A stretch of DNA of 64,000 nt, from assembly GCA_016715865.1 (NCBI GenBank), contig JADJXM010000011.1, forward strand, positions 124,001 through 188,000, read 5' to 3'. Under the pieces are notes generated by a model. It was not told the DNA's origin. It saw only the letters and a list, made by a program, of their open reading frames with translations, and did not search any database. The DNA comes from Acidobacteriota bacterium (GTDB taxonomy: Bacteria > Acidobacteriota > Blastocatellia > RBC074). Both the position numbers and the translations under genes were made by a program. This document shows, piece after piece, positions 41,510 through 52,946 of this stretch (within the stretch, counting starts at the first letter, position 1; each line of letters opens with the position of its first letter).

Positions 41510-43153
41510 TCAGGTCATCGTCATTTGCAACCGCGTGACAGAAGCCGGGGGGAATCTGTATACGAACGGACCTCCGCTGCGTGCTTCGATTCTTGAAGTC
41601 TTCGGCTCGATCGCTCGTGGATTATCAAGGCTGTTATGCTCGTGAATGTTTGTTGCCGTCAGTGAGGTGATGCTGATTTCGTTGATGGTCGCGCCGCGAA
41701 CAGCGATCTCAGTCTCCCTGGTTTGAGCAACGTCATGGTTGGTCACTGTCAGTATCAACTGGTTGCCTTGAAGTGATGCCGATCCGTTCAATCCCGGTAT
41801 CGACGCCCTGACCCCATTTCTGTTGTAGGACGAACGCGGCGCGGAGAATACTGTTCTGACCGACTGGCCGCCCTGATGAGCCGCGTACATATCGAAGACG
41901 TGATAACTGGGAGTCAGCACGAACTTGTCTTCATGCGCGATGAAGAGCGAATGCAGGCAGTTGATCAGTTGAGCAACGTTCGCCATCGAGACTTTGTCGG
42001 CGTGCCTGTGAAAGATATCCAGGGTCAAACCTGCCAGCACGGCGTCACGAATCGTAGACTGTTGCCCCAGCAGGTGTGTGTTGTGAGACTCAGTGCCCGG
42101 TTTGTACCACGCTCCCCATTCATCCACGACCAGTTTGACGCGGTGTTGCCTGTCGAATTCGCCCATTACAGCCCAGTGATCCGTGATCAGGGATTCCATA
42201 ATTCCGGCCTGATACAGAAGCTCATACCATTCTTCCACAGGGTAATTGACCGCATCGCCCTTGCCTTGTCGCCAGTCACTGGTGCGGCCCTGACTGACGT
42301 TCCATGAATAATGATGCAAAGCCCAGCCGGCCATTCGGCCGAATCCGCCGCGTTCAGCCAGCCGCGCAAAGAACCTGCGAGACCATGCCAGATCTCCTCC
42401 GTTCGGCCCCGAGCCTATGAACTCCAGATTCAATCCATACCTCGGAACCCATTCAGAGAAGCGCCGGTACTCGGCGGCATACTCCTCGGGGGTGAAATTC
42501 CCCCCGCAGCCCCACGACTCGTTGCCGACTCCCCAATATCGCACTTTGTATGGTTCGCGCTGTCCATTGGCGGCACGCATCTCGGCCAGTGTCGTGCTGC
42601 CTGCCGGCGAATTGCAATAATCGACCCATTCATAAAAATCCTTCGCCGTCAGACTGCGCAGGTTCGCCGCCAGATAAGGCTGGGCATCTATCAATTGGCA
42701 GAACCTCAGGAATTCATTTGTCCCGAATTGATTCGTGTCGTATTTCCAGGGACCGTCAGGCGCGTTTTTCGGCCACTCCGGAGCGTCAACCCAGAAGTTC
42801 GGTCGCCGCGGACGCTCGCCTCTCGCCCCAATCCCATCACGCCAGTTATAGCTGTCAGCAAAACAACCGCCCGGCCAGCGCACGACCGATGGCTTGATTT
42901 TTCGCAGCGCATCGATCAGATCCCTGCGAATGCCGCCTGCGTTCGGGATCTTTGAATTTTCTCCGACCCAGATGCCGTCATAGACCACTCCGCCAAGGTG
43001 CTCGACGAAATGACCGTATATCTCGGGAGCGATCCTCCCTATCGGCTCGCCCGTCAGGACTTCTATCCGAGCTTCGGCTGACTGTGAGAACCTGTTTGTG
43101 AACATTGCCGCGCTTGCGATCATCGACACGCCGAGAAAATCCCGTCTTTTCAT
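41510..43153 (-). CDS. Tat-exported alpha-L-arabinofuranosidase, GH51
   Basis: A 547-residue glycoside hydrolase that releases arabinose from arabinan or arabinoxylan side chains. The twin-arginine leader is MKRRDFLGVSMIASA. The GH51 acid/base Glu is in WGVGNESWGCGG and the nucleophile Glu in VVDEWGAWYKPG. EIYGHFVEHLGG near the N-terminus is also typical. The start is ATG 43153; the frame upstream is only leader. It converges with the SDR gene with a 15-bp gap. It fits a plant-polymer-degrading lifestyle. Confidence 0.93.
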   Translation of the reverse strand: MKRRDFLGVSMIASAAMFTNRFSQSAEARIEVLTGEPIGRIAPEIYGHFVEHLGGVVYDGIWVGENSKIPNAGGIRRDLIDALRKIKPSVVRWPGGCFADSYNWRDGIGARGERPRRPNFWVDAPEWPKNAPDGPWKYDTNQFGTNEFLRFCQLIDAQPYLAANLRSLTAKDFYEWVDYCNSPAGSTTLAEMRAANGQREPYKVRYWGVGNESWGCGGNFTPEEYAAEYRRFSEWVPRYGLNLEFIGSGPNGGDLAWSRRFFARLAERGGFGRMAGWALHHYSWNVSQGRTSDWRQGKGDAVNYPVEEWYELLYQAGIMESLITDHWAVMGEFDRQHRVKLVVDEWGAWYKPGTESHNTHLLGQQSTIRDAVLAGLTLDIFHRHADKVSMANVAQLINCLHSLFIAHEDKFVLTPSYHVFDMYAAHQGGQSVRTVFSAPRSSYNRNGVRASIPGLNGSASLQGNQLILTVTNHDVAQTRETEIAVRGATINEISITSLTATNIHEHNSLDNPRAIEPKTSRIEARSGGPFVYRFPPASVTRLQMTMT

Positions 43154-43182
43154 TTTTATAGTCCTTGAAGAAGAAACAGAAC

Positions 43183-43263
43183 AATTCACCACGGAGGCAC
43201 GGAGATCACAGAGAGAAAGAAACGAGGGTTTTCTCTGTGATCTCCGTGCCTCCGTGGTGAATT
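43183..43263. repeat. Inverted repeat, ACGGAGGCACGGAG family, 33-bp arms
   Basis: Arms 43183-43215 and 43231-43263 are reverse complements at 32 of 33 positions around a short loop. The core motif CACGGAGGCACGGAG has an internal period of about 8-9 bp. It lies just upstream of the arabinofuranosidase gene. Confidence 0.9.
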
Positions 43264-43451
43264 ATCTTTACACCATCACACCCTTTGACATACACGGTTT
43301 CAATTTGACAAAGGTAGTTATCACTAACATCTGATGAAATCAATCGTTGGTTTCAATAATTTCCTGAAATTACTGGCCACCTTCTTTTACCAGGCGTATG
43401 ATCTGCATCAATCTAACCCTACAAAGGGCTAACCATGCAGCGGGGGACCTT

Positions 43452-44525
43452 ATGAAAAAAATTAACAGTTTGATGCGACTGCTGACCATTGCGGGCATCG
43501 CGATTATGTTGTCCGGATATGCCTGTGCGCAGGACCAGCCCCTGAGACTTGCGGGCGCGCCATGCGTCGAGCCGCCTGTCCTTCATTGTCCCGAAAAAGA
43601 CTGCCCCGGAGACAGAGTGATAAACCAGGGCCCGGTGGTCGAGATGAAGACTCGTCGTCCATACTTCCTCGACTATCCGTGCGATCTGAAGCAGGGAGAA
43701 AAAGTAACATTCATCCTCAGTCTTCACGGAGGCGGATCGTACGGGAACTGGCAGCGTCACTATTTCCCGATCATGGACTTCAAGGACAAGTATCGCCTTG
43801 TCATCGCCACGCCCAATTCACCCATCAGGGCATGGTCCGCGGCGGATGACGAGTACCTGCAGAACATCGTCAATTCGATCATCACTCAGATCGGCAAAGA
43901 AAACATCAGGGCTTTCTGGCTGGTCGGGCACTCACAGGGAGGTATGACTTCGAATCGAATCATCCGCACTGATTTCTTTAAAGATAAGGTTGACGGCTGG
44001 CTCAGCCTTTCCGGCGGTCGACTGGGAGGGAATCCCGGCAGAGCCTCGAGTTTCGGCGCCCGTCCCGCCGCTGCGCCAACTGCTGCCCCGGCCGGCGCTC
44101 CGCCACGCGGAGCAGATATGGCTGCGGCTTTGGCGGCCCTGCGCGAGCCGCCCGCCGTCGACTTCTCGTTCATTTACTCCACGGGCCAGCGCGAAATAGA
44201 TGATAAAGGCGTGCCCGAAACCTCTGCCTGGGCGTCGAAATATGCCTGCAATCCACGGAGCAGCCCTCAAGTGATAGTCGATACCAGGGCAGGTTACGTC
44301 TATGACGGCACCCGTCAGAACCCTCCGAATCCGGCATGGGGACTGCTGCCGGCGCCCGGCAAGGCTCATATTTATACTTACCCGGGCTGCAGGGACGGTC
44401 GTATAGTTGCCGACGTCGTCCGCATCGATAAAGGACATACCGAAGGACTCGAACCGAATATTACAGAAGAGCTGGTCAAACTCATGCTCTCTGCGAAGGG
44501 CGGCAAGATCCAGCAGACCCGCTGA
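43452..44525 (+). CDS. Secreted alpha/beta hydrolase (esterase/PHB-depolymerase-like)
   Basis: A 357-residue protein with a signal peptide (MKKINSLMRLLTIAGIAIML) and a hydrolase core. The oxyanion/strand segment is FILSLHGGGSYGNW, the nucleophile elbow is VGHSQGGMTSNRI, and a likely catalytic His is in DKGHTEGLEPN. A low-complexity Ala/Pro/Gly insert (about residues 205-235) interrupts the fold. This is closest to secreted feruloyl-esterase/PHB-depolymerase-like enzymes; the substrate is unknown. It converges with the caspase-like gene with only 2 bp between stops. Confidence 0.8.
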   Translation: MKKINSLMRLLTIAGIAIMLSGYACAQDQPLRLAGAPCVEPPVLHCPEKDCPGDRVINQGPVVEMKTRRPYFLDYPCDLKQGEKVTFILSLHGGGSYGNWQRHYFPIMDFKDKYRLVIATPNSPIRAWSAADDEYLQNIVNSIITQIGKENIRAFWLVGHSQGGMTSNRIIRTDFFKDKVDGWLSLSGGRLGGNPGRASSFGARPAAAPTAAPAGAPPRGADMAAALAALREPPAVDFSFIYSTGQREIDDKGVPETSAWASKYACNPRSSPQVIVDTRAGYVYDGTRQNPPNPAWGLLPAPGKAHIYTYPGCRDGRIVADVVRIDKGHTEGLEPNITEELVKLMLSAKGGKIQQTR

Positions 44526-44527
44526 CA

Positions 44528-45439
44528 TCAAACAGTGAAGGGCTGCTGAGTGATAAATTTCGTCGCCGGTCCAAGCGTGAAGAAGTTTGGCGTCTGTTCC
44601 GGTGGCAGGCGAGCTACAATAGAGGCATGGAACTTCGCGTAATTGCCTTTAAAAGCCCCGTTGTTCCAGACGTGCAGCAACTGTTCGGTAAACGCGCCAT
44701 TGTGATCGCCGTCATAGGAAGTCTGGTTATCCTGACAGCCTGAGATGAGGATCACCGCGGGCTTGAGCTTCTTTGAAATCGCGGTCAGCCGCGGACTGAC
44801 GGCCAGTTGAGCGAGCGCGCTGTCCGGATCGACCTGCTTCGTCTTGCCCGCAACCCTGGCCACATCCTTCTGCAACTTGTCGTAGAATGCCTGATGTTCG
44901 CTGTATGTGCGCATGCCCACCGAAAGCGGCATCATCTTCGAGCGCCTAGCCGGCCCGGCGGCGCCTGGCACAGGCATCGGCGCGCGCGTGACCGTGCCGC
45001 TATGGCAGCTGTCCGAAAACACCAGTATCCGTACACCCCTGGCAAAGCGACCCAGTTCCATATAAAGCTCGTCATCGATCAGCTGGCCGTCGTACAGGCA
45101 CCATGTTTCGTCCTTCTTGTCGTCTTCTTCACCGGTCACGTCGGGTATCTGACCTCCATGGCCCGAAAAAGTCATGAAGAAAAGTCCGCCGGACTTGAGC
45201 TGCTTTGCCGCGGCGCGAATAGCATCCAGCATGTTTTTGCGCGTGCCGTCCTTTGTCAGAAGCACTGTTGACTTCATCCCGCTCGATTTGGCGATTGCGG
45301 CCATGTCGTTGGCATCGAACTCGCACGCATTGAGGTCTCCGCTCCATCCGCCGTAATGGGCTGGATCGACCGAGTTCAGACCGATATGTAACGAAAGAGC
45401 CTTGACTTTGGCTGAGGGCGGTTTGATGATTTTTGCCAT
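44528..45439 (-). CDS. Caspase-family peptidase (orthocaspase, C14)
   Basis: A 303-residue peptidase with the caspase/metacaspase p20 fold. The catalytic dyad is complete: His94 in FMTFSGHGGQIPD and Cys145 in VFSDSCHSGT. The fold begins ALSLHIGLNSVDP and includes a DANDMAAIAKSSG helix. No prodomain, membrane anchor or partner effector domain is present, so it is a single-domain cytosolic orthocaspase. Such enzymes typically cut after basic residues; a stress, regulated-death or defence role is possible. No obvious partner gene is adjacent, and it is divergent from a methyltransferase gene. Confidence 0.92.
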   Translation of the reverse strand: MAKIIKPPSAKVKALSLHIGLNSVDPAHYGGWSGDLNACEFDANDMAAIAKSSGMKSTVLLTKDGTRKNMLDAIRAAAKQLKSGGLFFMTFSGHGGQIPDVTGEEDDKKDETWCLYDGQLIDDELYMELGRFARGVRILVFSDSCHSGTVTRAPMPVPGAAGPARRSKMMPLSVGMRTYSEHQAFYDKLQKDVARVAGKTKQVDPDSALAQLAVSPRLTAISKKLKPAVILISGCQDNQTSYDGDHNGAFTEQLLHVWNNGAFKGNYAKFHASIVARLPPEQTPNFFTLGPATKFITQQPFTV

Positions 45440-45658
45440 CGGGATCTCCTTGATTGACCTGTTTAAACTTAGATGTTGCGGCTTGTCAATTACTGCTTAT
45501 GGTGAGCGAATGTTAGCCTGAATTACTTTTCAACGCCAGATATATCTCGACGGAAATCGAATATTTAGATAGAGTATCCCGGTTCCTGACATTTAACCGG
45601 GTGCGAGTCTTCTACGTGCCCTTCCTTTCTGTCCTGACTTTCAAATTCCGGAGGACCG

Positions 45659-46672
45659 ATGTCCGACCAACCAAATCCAGAAAAAATTCTCCAGACAGGC
45701 CTTGCTTTCTGGCCATCGAAAGTCCTGCTGAGCGCCATCGAGATGGAAGTCTTTACGGAGCTGGCGCACGGCCCTGAAAACTTTGAATCCCTGAGCGGGC
45801 GACTCGGCTTGCATCCACGCTCGGCCCTCGACTTCCTCGACACTCTGGTCGCGCTCGGCTTCCTGCAACGGACCGGCGATCAATACGCGAACACACCCGA
45901 GACAGATCTTTTTCTCGATCGCAAAAAGCCGTCATACATCGGCGGCATGCTCGAAATGGCGAACCACAGGCTTTATCCGTTCTGGGGACACCTGACTGAA
46001 GCTCTCCGCACCGGACAGCCGCAGAACGAGGCGAAGACGGGTGGTGCGGGGCTCTTCGAAACGCTCTATGCCGATCCGGCGCGACTTAAAGAGTTCCTTA
46101 CCGCCATGACAGGCATCAGCCACGGCGCCAATAAGGCCATCGCACGCAATTTCCCCTGGAAGGACTATTCCACCTTCGTCGACGTCGGCACCGCGCAGGG
46201 AGACCTGGCCGTCCAGATCGCGCTCGCCAACCCGCACCTCCGCGGTCACGGCTTCGACCTGCCCGAAGTCGCGCCGATCTTCGAGGAGTACGCCGCAGCT
46301 GTCGGCGTTGCCGATAGTCTCAGTTTCGTTCCCGGCGATTTCTTCAAGGATGATCTGCCCAGGGTGGATGTCATAACCATGGGTCACATCCTGCACGACT
46401 GGGACCTGCCGACCAAGAAGATGCTCGTCAAAAAAGCCTGCGATGCCATCCCATCAGGCGGAGCGTTTATCGTCTATGAGTCCATCATCGACGACGACCG
46501 TAAACAGAACGCTTTCGGGCTGATGATGAGCCTCAACATGCTTATTGAGACGCCTGGAGGCTTCGATTACACCGGCGCCGATTGCCAGGGGTGGATGAAA
46601 GAGGCTGGGTTCTCATCGACGCGCGTCGAACACCTCATCGGTCCCGATTCGATGGTCATCGGTATCAAATGA
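45659..46672 (+). CDS. SAM-dependent O-methyltransferase (plant/SMOMT-like, dimerisation domain)
   Basis: A 337-residue methyltransferase with an N-terminal winged-helix dimerisation domain (HPRSALDFLDTLVALGFL) and a C-terminal Rossmann domain. The SAM motif I is FVDVGTAQGDLAVQIA and the family Asp/His is in MGHILHDWD. This is the acetylserotonin O-methyltransferase-like family, often active on small aromatic or secondary metabolites. No biosynthetic cluster surrounds it. Confidence 0.9.
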   Translation: MSDQPNPEKILQTGLAFWPSKVLLSAIEMEVFTELAHGPENFESLSGRLGLHPRSALDFLDTLVALGFLQRTGDQYANTPETDLFLDRKKPSYIGGMLEMANHRLYPFWGHLTEALRTGQPQNEAKTGGAGLFETLYADPARLKEFLTAMTGISHGANKAIARNFPWKDYSTFVDVGTAQGDLAVQIALANPHLRGHGFDLPEVAPIFEEYAAAVGVADSLSFVPGDFFKDDLPRVDVITMGHILHDWDLPTKKMLVKKACDAIPSGGAFIVYESIIDDDRKQNAFGLMMSLNMLIETPGGFDYTGADCQGWMKEAGFSSTRVEHLIGPDSMVIGIK

Positions 46673-46841
46673 ATCTCAGGTTAGCCATGGAGTGTCACGA
46701 TACCGTGAAAATGAAGTGTAAAAGTGAGTTTCGCGCTGACAGGTGGTGAGCTTATCGATTACCGAATGGCGTAACTTTTGGTCACTCAGTTCATCAAGCC
46801 AGCCATCAAAATATTCTGATAATGGAAAGCCGGATGTTTTT

Positions 46842-47258
46842 ATGGCCGAAAACAAGACAAAGTACACCGACGCAAGCGTCGAGGACTACATCGCCCTACG
46901 GGGCAGCGAGCAGCAGCGTGCCGACTGCCTGGAGTTGATTGCTCTCCTAAAGAAGGCCACGCAGCAACCGCCCAGGATGTGGGGACCCAGCATCGTCGGC
47001 TTCGGCACCTACCGGTACACCTACGAGAGCGGACACACTGGGGAGGCCCCATTGGCGGGCTTCGCAATCCGTGGTCGCGAGCTGGTGATCTACTTGGTAG
47101 CCGAGCAGGACGAGCAGAAGTCCCTGCTGTCCAATCTCGGCCCGCACAAGATGGGCAAGTCCTGTCTGTACTTCAAGCGGCTGGCCGACCTCGATAGGTC
47201 GGTGCTCCAGAAGCTGGTCGCAGGCTCGGTCGCACAGGTGAGGCGGCGCTTCGAATAA
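46842..47258 (+). CDS. DUF1801 domain protein
   Basis: A 138-residue protein of the DUF1801 (YdhG-like) family, with YIALRGSEQQRADCLELI, MWGPSIVGFGTYRYTY and KMGKSCLYFKRLADLD as family blocks. Function is unknown. Start ATG 46842 is chosen since family members begin MAENK...; upstream codons are not conserved. Its GC-rich codon choice differs from the AT-rich genes right after it, which suggests separate acquisition. Confidence 0.85.
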   Translation: MAENKTKYTDASVEDYIALRGSEQQRADCLELIALLKKATQQPPRMWGPSIVGFGTYRYTYESGHTGEAPLAGFAIRGRELVIYLVAEQDEQKSLLSNLGPHKMGKSCLYFKRLADLDRSVLQKLVAGSVAQVRRRFE

Positions 47259-47354
47259 CTTGCATTGTCATAGAATATGGCTCGACATCCGATACCCTTT
47301 ACCCAACCCGAAACAATTAATCTTTGTAACTACTCAGCCTATAGAGCGAAGAAG

Positions 47355-47500
47355 AATTTCGACAGGATTAACAGGATGAGTCTTGATGATATTCAAGCCC
47401 GTATTCTCTCTCAAACTATCCTCGACTATAATCTGTAACTTAATATTTCAAACGCCTTATCCTGTTAATCCTGTGAAATCCTGTTAATCCTGTCGAAATT
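47355..47500. repeat. Inverted repeat, GACAGGATTAACAGGAT family, 23-bp perfect arms
   Basis: AATTTCGACAGGATTAACAG... at 47355-47377 is the exact reverse complement of 47478-47500. A second tandem unit of the right arm occurs at 47459-47477 (ATCCTGTTAATCCTGTGAA). The rest of the 47259-47570 gap is AT-rich with nothing else recognisable. Confidence 0.9.
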
Positions 47501-47570
47501 ATTTCTTTCTCAAAGTTTGTCACAATGGCCTGAGCAGTTACTAATCTTTAAAAGTAAATTTTCCACTTGC

Positions 47571-47938
<368 letters not shown>

Positions 47939-47942
<4 letters not shown>

Positions 47943-48450
47943 AAAACAGTTTGCTATTTGACTTTACCGTTGACAAAGCTACCAGAACGGTATTCGTAAA
48001 CAGAGAATTTGCTGCCGAACTTTCGCTGGTATGGGATGCTTTTACCAAACAGGAAATACTGGACCAATGGTGGGCGCCAAAACCCTGGGTATCAAAAACA
48101 AAATATATGGATTTCAAAGTTGGCGGACGAAGATTTTATGCCATGGTAAGCCCTGAGGGAGTAGAGCGCTGGTCAATTCAGGAATATACTTCCATTACTC
48201 CAATAACCAATTTCAAAATGTCGAATGCTTTTGCAGACAAAGATGAAAACCCTGAATTGCCCGGTTCTGACTGGGATCTGAATTTCAGCGAACAAAACGG
48301 AACCACAACAGTGCGTATAACTATTAAAAATGAATCCCTTGCCCGGTTAGAGAAGATGATTGAGATGGGATTCAAAGAAGGATTTACTATGACATTGAAC
48401 TACCTGGAAGGTCTGTTGGAAACTTTATCGCAGCAAAAGGAGTTGAAATA

Positions 48451-48454
<4 letters not shown>
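47939..48454 (+). CDS. SRPBCC (AHSA1-like) domain protein
   Basis: A 171-residue START-like ligand-binding protein of the AHSA1 group (VWDAFTKQEILDQWWAPKPW, FKVGGRRFYAMVSPEG). These bind hydrophobic ligands and are classically coupled to an ArsR gene, as here with an ATGA overlap. The ligand is unknown. Codon use is AT-rich like the regulator. Confidence 0.9.
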
Positions 48455-49946
<1,492 letters not shown>

Positions 49947-50034
49947 CATTCGAGGCTTCAATAGATACTTTTCAGGGACCGTGACTGACATCCTTATTTA
50001 GACACCCCACCACTCATAATACAATAAATACATA

Positions 50035-50064
50035 TTGACAAACGATAAATATTGTCTGTAATAT
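50035..50064 (+). promoter_or_regulatory. Sigma70-type promoter upstream of the DUF2975/XRE pair
   Basis: TTGACA at 50035-50040 and TAATAT at 50059-50064 are spaced by 18 bp, a near-consensus promoter. GACAA and TTGTC within it form a small inverted repeat that could bind the XRE regulator of the operon. Confidence 0.65.
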
Positions 50065-50115
50065 GGAGCCGTCAATATTTTTTAAGAACCATTCTCAGGA
50101 CAGTGAAGAACCCTT

Positions 50116-50598
50116 ATGAAACGAAGCTCAACGATATTTCTTCAGGTAGTCATCGTGCTCATCGGTATCGGCGCGCTTGCCCTTATGCTTTGGGAACCGC
50201 ACATTGAGGGCAGGAATGCGCACGCCACGCTCTTTGAGATTTACTTCAAAGATCCATTTCTGGCGTATGCCTACACAGCGTCTATTGCCTTTTTCGTCGC
50301 GCTCTATCAAGCATTCAAGTTGTTGGGCTACATACGAGCCAATGAAGTATTTTCGCAACGCTCGGTGAAAGCCTTGCGAAACATCAAATACTGCGCGATG
50401 GCGCTTGTCGCTTTTATTGTGGGGGCAGAAGCTTACATATTTATCTTTGTGCGCGGCAAGGATGACATTGCGGGCGGTGTCATGATTGGTCTTTTTATGA
50501 TTTTTGTCTCAGTCGTAGCCGCCACTGCCGCAGCCGTGTTTGAAAGACTTTTACAAAGTGCCGTCGAGATAAAGTCCGAGAACGACTTAACAGTATAA
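50116..50598 (+). CDS. DUF2975 family membrane protein
   Basis: A 160-residue integral membrane protein with four hydrophobic segments (starting at about residues 8, 50, 92 and 122) and a polar tail. The family is almost always followed by a small XRE regulator, as here 10 bp downstream. Function is unknown; a sensor or toxin-like role is speculative. The start is ATG 50116 with only a weak ribosome-binding site. Confidence 0.85.
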   Translation: MKRSSTIFLQVVIVLIGIGALALMLWEPHIEGRNAHATLFEIYFKDPFLAYAYTASIAFFVALYQAFKLLGYIRANEVFSQRSVKALRNIKYCAMALVAFIVGAEAYIFIFVRGKDDIAGGVMIGLFMIFVSVVAATAAAVFERLLQSAVEIKSENDLTV

Positions 50599-50608
50599 GG
50601 AGACCAGC

Positions 50609-50821
50609 ATGGCAATCATCATTAACGTCGACGTTATGTTGGCGAAGCGGAAGATGAGCGTCACCGAGCTGGCGGAGAAAGTCGGCATCACGATGGCGAA
50701 TATTTCCATACTTAAAAACGGCAAAGCCAAAGCGATCCGGCTATCAACCCTGGAGGCGATTTGCAAAGCCCTGGAGTGTCAGCCTGGAGATATTTTGGAA
50801 TACAAAGAGGACCTTCCGTAG
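50609..50821 (+). CDS. Small XRE-family regulator (YozG-like)
   Basis: A 70-residue helix-turn-helix protein (MSVTELAEKVGITMANISIL, then KAKAIRLSTLEAICKALECQ) ending PGDILEYKED. This is the Cro/YozG-like type paired with DUF2975. AAGGAG 5 bp upstream fits the ATG. It likely controls its own operon via the promoter near 50035. Confidence 0.93.
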   Translation: MAIIINVDVMLAKRKMSVTELAEKVGITMANISILKNGKAKAIRLSTLEAICKALECQPGDILEYKEDLP

Positions 50822-51072
50822 GACCATCAGATTGAGAGTTGTCAGTTTCTCAGGGCCGATGGCTATGGCCTGAAAATTGACCGAAGATACCATTTCGGTT
50901 TTGCGACTGCCGTAATTGGTAAATACGAAGACTGATTTCACACAATGAAGCCCAAAACAGCCATAAGAAATCAGTTGGAACAGAAAGTGTCTTATTGGAC
51001 TCCCCCGGGCCTGAGCGATCCCACCTGGAATAAATCACGCCGTTGATGAGATTATAATCATCGGGAGGAAGT

Positions 51073-52461
51073 ATGCCAGATAAAAAACTTGACGCTATCG
51101 TCATCGGCACGGGGCAGGGAGGGAAGCCGCTCGCCCTGGCTCTGGCCGGCGCCGGCTGGAAGACCGCCGTCATCGAGCGCTCACACGTAGGCGGTACCTG
51201 CGTCAATGTCGGCTGCACGCCTACAAAGACCATGGTCGCAAGCGCCCGCGCAGCGTTTCTCGCAAGAAGATCATCTGATTTCGGCGTTCACACGGGTGAG
51301 GTCTCGGTCAATCTTGCTGAAGTGCGAAGGCGTAAACAGAGCGTAGTCGATGATTTTCGCAGCGGCGGTCAAAGCGCTCTGGAAAAGGCAGAAAACCTGG
51401 AGCTGATCTTTGGAGAAGCCTCGTTTTCAGGGCCAAACAAAATCGTCGTCGGGCTCACTGACGGCGGAACGCGCGAACTGACGGCTCCAAAAATCTTTAT
51501 CAACACCGGCTGCCGGCCAGCCCGGCCTGTGATAGATGGAATCGAAAAGGTAGAAATACTCGATTCAACCTCGGTTATGGAATTGGATGAATTGCCGGAA
51601 CATTTGCTGATCATAGGCGGAGGTTACATCGGCCTGGAGTTCGGCCAGATGTTCCGTCGTTTCGGCTCAAAAGTAACCATCATCCAGCGTGGATCTCAGC
51701 TTCTTGGCCGTGAAGATCAGGACGTCGCCGATGAAGTCCTGAAGATCATGCGTGATGACGGAATAGACGTTCTACTCGATTCAACTCCGGTCAGGATCGA
51801 TCGCGAGGGAGATGGAAGCGTACGCCTGGCAGTCACGACCCACGAGGGTGAAAAGACACTGATTGGAACGCATCTGCTGGCAGCCGCCGGGAGAGCTCCG
51901 AATACCGAAGCGCTTAAACTGTCCGCGGTCGGGATCGATACTGACAGGAATGGTTTCATCAGGACCAACGACAGGCTCGAGACCAATGTCCCCGGAATCT
52001 ACGCGCTGGGAGATGTGAAGGGCGGCCCTCAATTCACGCATATCAGCTACGATGATTTCCGAATTCTTCGAACGAACCTTTTGGAGGGAGGAGAGAGGGC
52101 CATCGCAAATCGTTTTGTGCCTTATACGGTCTACATCGATCCGCAGCTGGGCCGCGTGGGAATGAGCGAGACAGATGCGAGAGATAAGGGTATCGACATC
52201 AAAATCGCCAAAATGCCGATGGCCTGGGTGGCTCGGGCGATAGAGATGAGCGAGACACGCGGTTTTATGAAAGCCGTCATCGATGCGAAGACCGATCGGA
52301 TTCTGGGCTGCGCGATTCTGGGCGTCGAGGGCGGCGAGATCATGTCTATGATACAGATTGCGATGATCGGCGGGTTGCCGTACACGGCCTTGAGGGACGC
52401 GACGTTCGCGCATCCAGCCCTGGCAGAATCGCTGAATAATCTGATGAATTTCAGCCAATGA
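51073..52461 (+). CDS. FAD-dependent pyridine nucleotide-disulfide oxidoreductase (mercuric reductase-like)
   Basis: A 462-residue flavoprotein of the class I disulfide oxidoreductase family. FAD-binding IVIGTGQGGKPLA starts the protein and the redox disulfide is in GGTCVNVGCTPTK. The NAD(P) motif LLIIGGGYIGLEFGQ, FAD contact YALGDVKGG and dimerisation end HPALAESLNNL are intact. It lacks MerA-specific C-terminal cysteines and an HMA domain, so mercury reduction is doubtful; it may act on another disulfide, quinone or metal. GGGAGGAAG upstream fixes the ATG. Monocistronic. Confidence 0.9.
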   Translation: MPDKKLDAIVIGTGQGGKPLALALAGAGWKTAVIERSHVGGTCVNVGCTPTKTMVASARAAFLARRSSDFGVHTGEVSVNLAEVRRRKQSVVDDFRSGGQSALEKAENLELIFGEASFSGPNKIVVGLTDGGTRELTAPKIFINTGCRPARPVIDGIEKVEILDSTSVMELDELPEHLLIIGGGYIGLEFGQMFRRFGSKVTIIQRGSQLLGREDQDVADEVLKIMRDDGIDVLLDSTPVRIDREGDGSVRLAVTTHEGEKTLIGTHLLAAAGRAPNTEALKLSAVGIDTDRNGFIRTNDRLETNVPGIYALGDVKGGPQFTHISYDDFRILRTNLLEGGERAIANRFVPYTVYIDPQLGRVGMSETDARDKGIDIKIAKMPMAWVARAIEMSETRGFMKAVIDAKTDRILGCAILGVEGGEIMSMIQIAMIGGLPYTALRDATFAHPALAESLNNLMNFSQ

Positions 52462-52482
52462 ACGAAGACTGTTTCAACGCAA

Positions 52483-52539
<57 letters not shown>

Positions 52540-52545
<6 letters not shown>

Positions 52546-52910
52546 GGGCATAGGCCTCCATGAGACGGGGATGAGGCGGGAGAAGGGCGGCCTCGTTCAT
52601 CGCTATCAGATCAGCGGGGAAGGACTCCAGGCGATCAAGGATTACATCGAGAATGAGCGAAAAGAGGATGGGAAGGCCTGGGAGACCGCGCTGGGCGCCG
52701 GGCTCCCTCTTCATTTGATGGTCGGTTCTCGCCGGCGTGGAAGGGAAGACGCCGCACTCAGCGCGGCACGCCATGGGGCGACATATCATCGAAAAGACTG
52801 GAAATATTGCCGCCGTGCAAAGGCAGCTTGGTCACAAGAATGCTGCTTACTCAATGCAGTATGCGCGGATTAGCGAAAGGGAACTGGCTGACGTGATCGA
52901 AGATCGGTGA
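52540..52910 (+). pseudogene. Tyrosine recombinase (phage-type integrase) pseudogene
   Basis: Two frames together read as the C-terminal half of an integrase. The first gives HRYQISGEGLQAIKDYIE and SAARH. After a shift near 52770, another frame gives HAMGRHIIEKTGNIAAV, then QRQLGHKNAAYSMQYARIS and ELADVIEDR up to TGA 52908-52910. LGHKN...Y is the His-Tyr part of the catalytic site. The N-terminal half and the first catalytic Arg are gone. This marks the left border of a former mobile island that includes the helicase remnant. Confidence 0.8.
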
Positions 52911-52946
52911 AATCACAGGCAAGTCAAAGAATGAATTGACCTATAC

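Noticed and set aside
51073..52461. Functional mercuric reductase
   Set aside because: The redox CxxxxC is present but the C-terminal vicinal cysteines and mer genes are absent.
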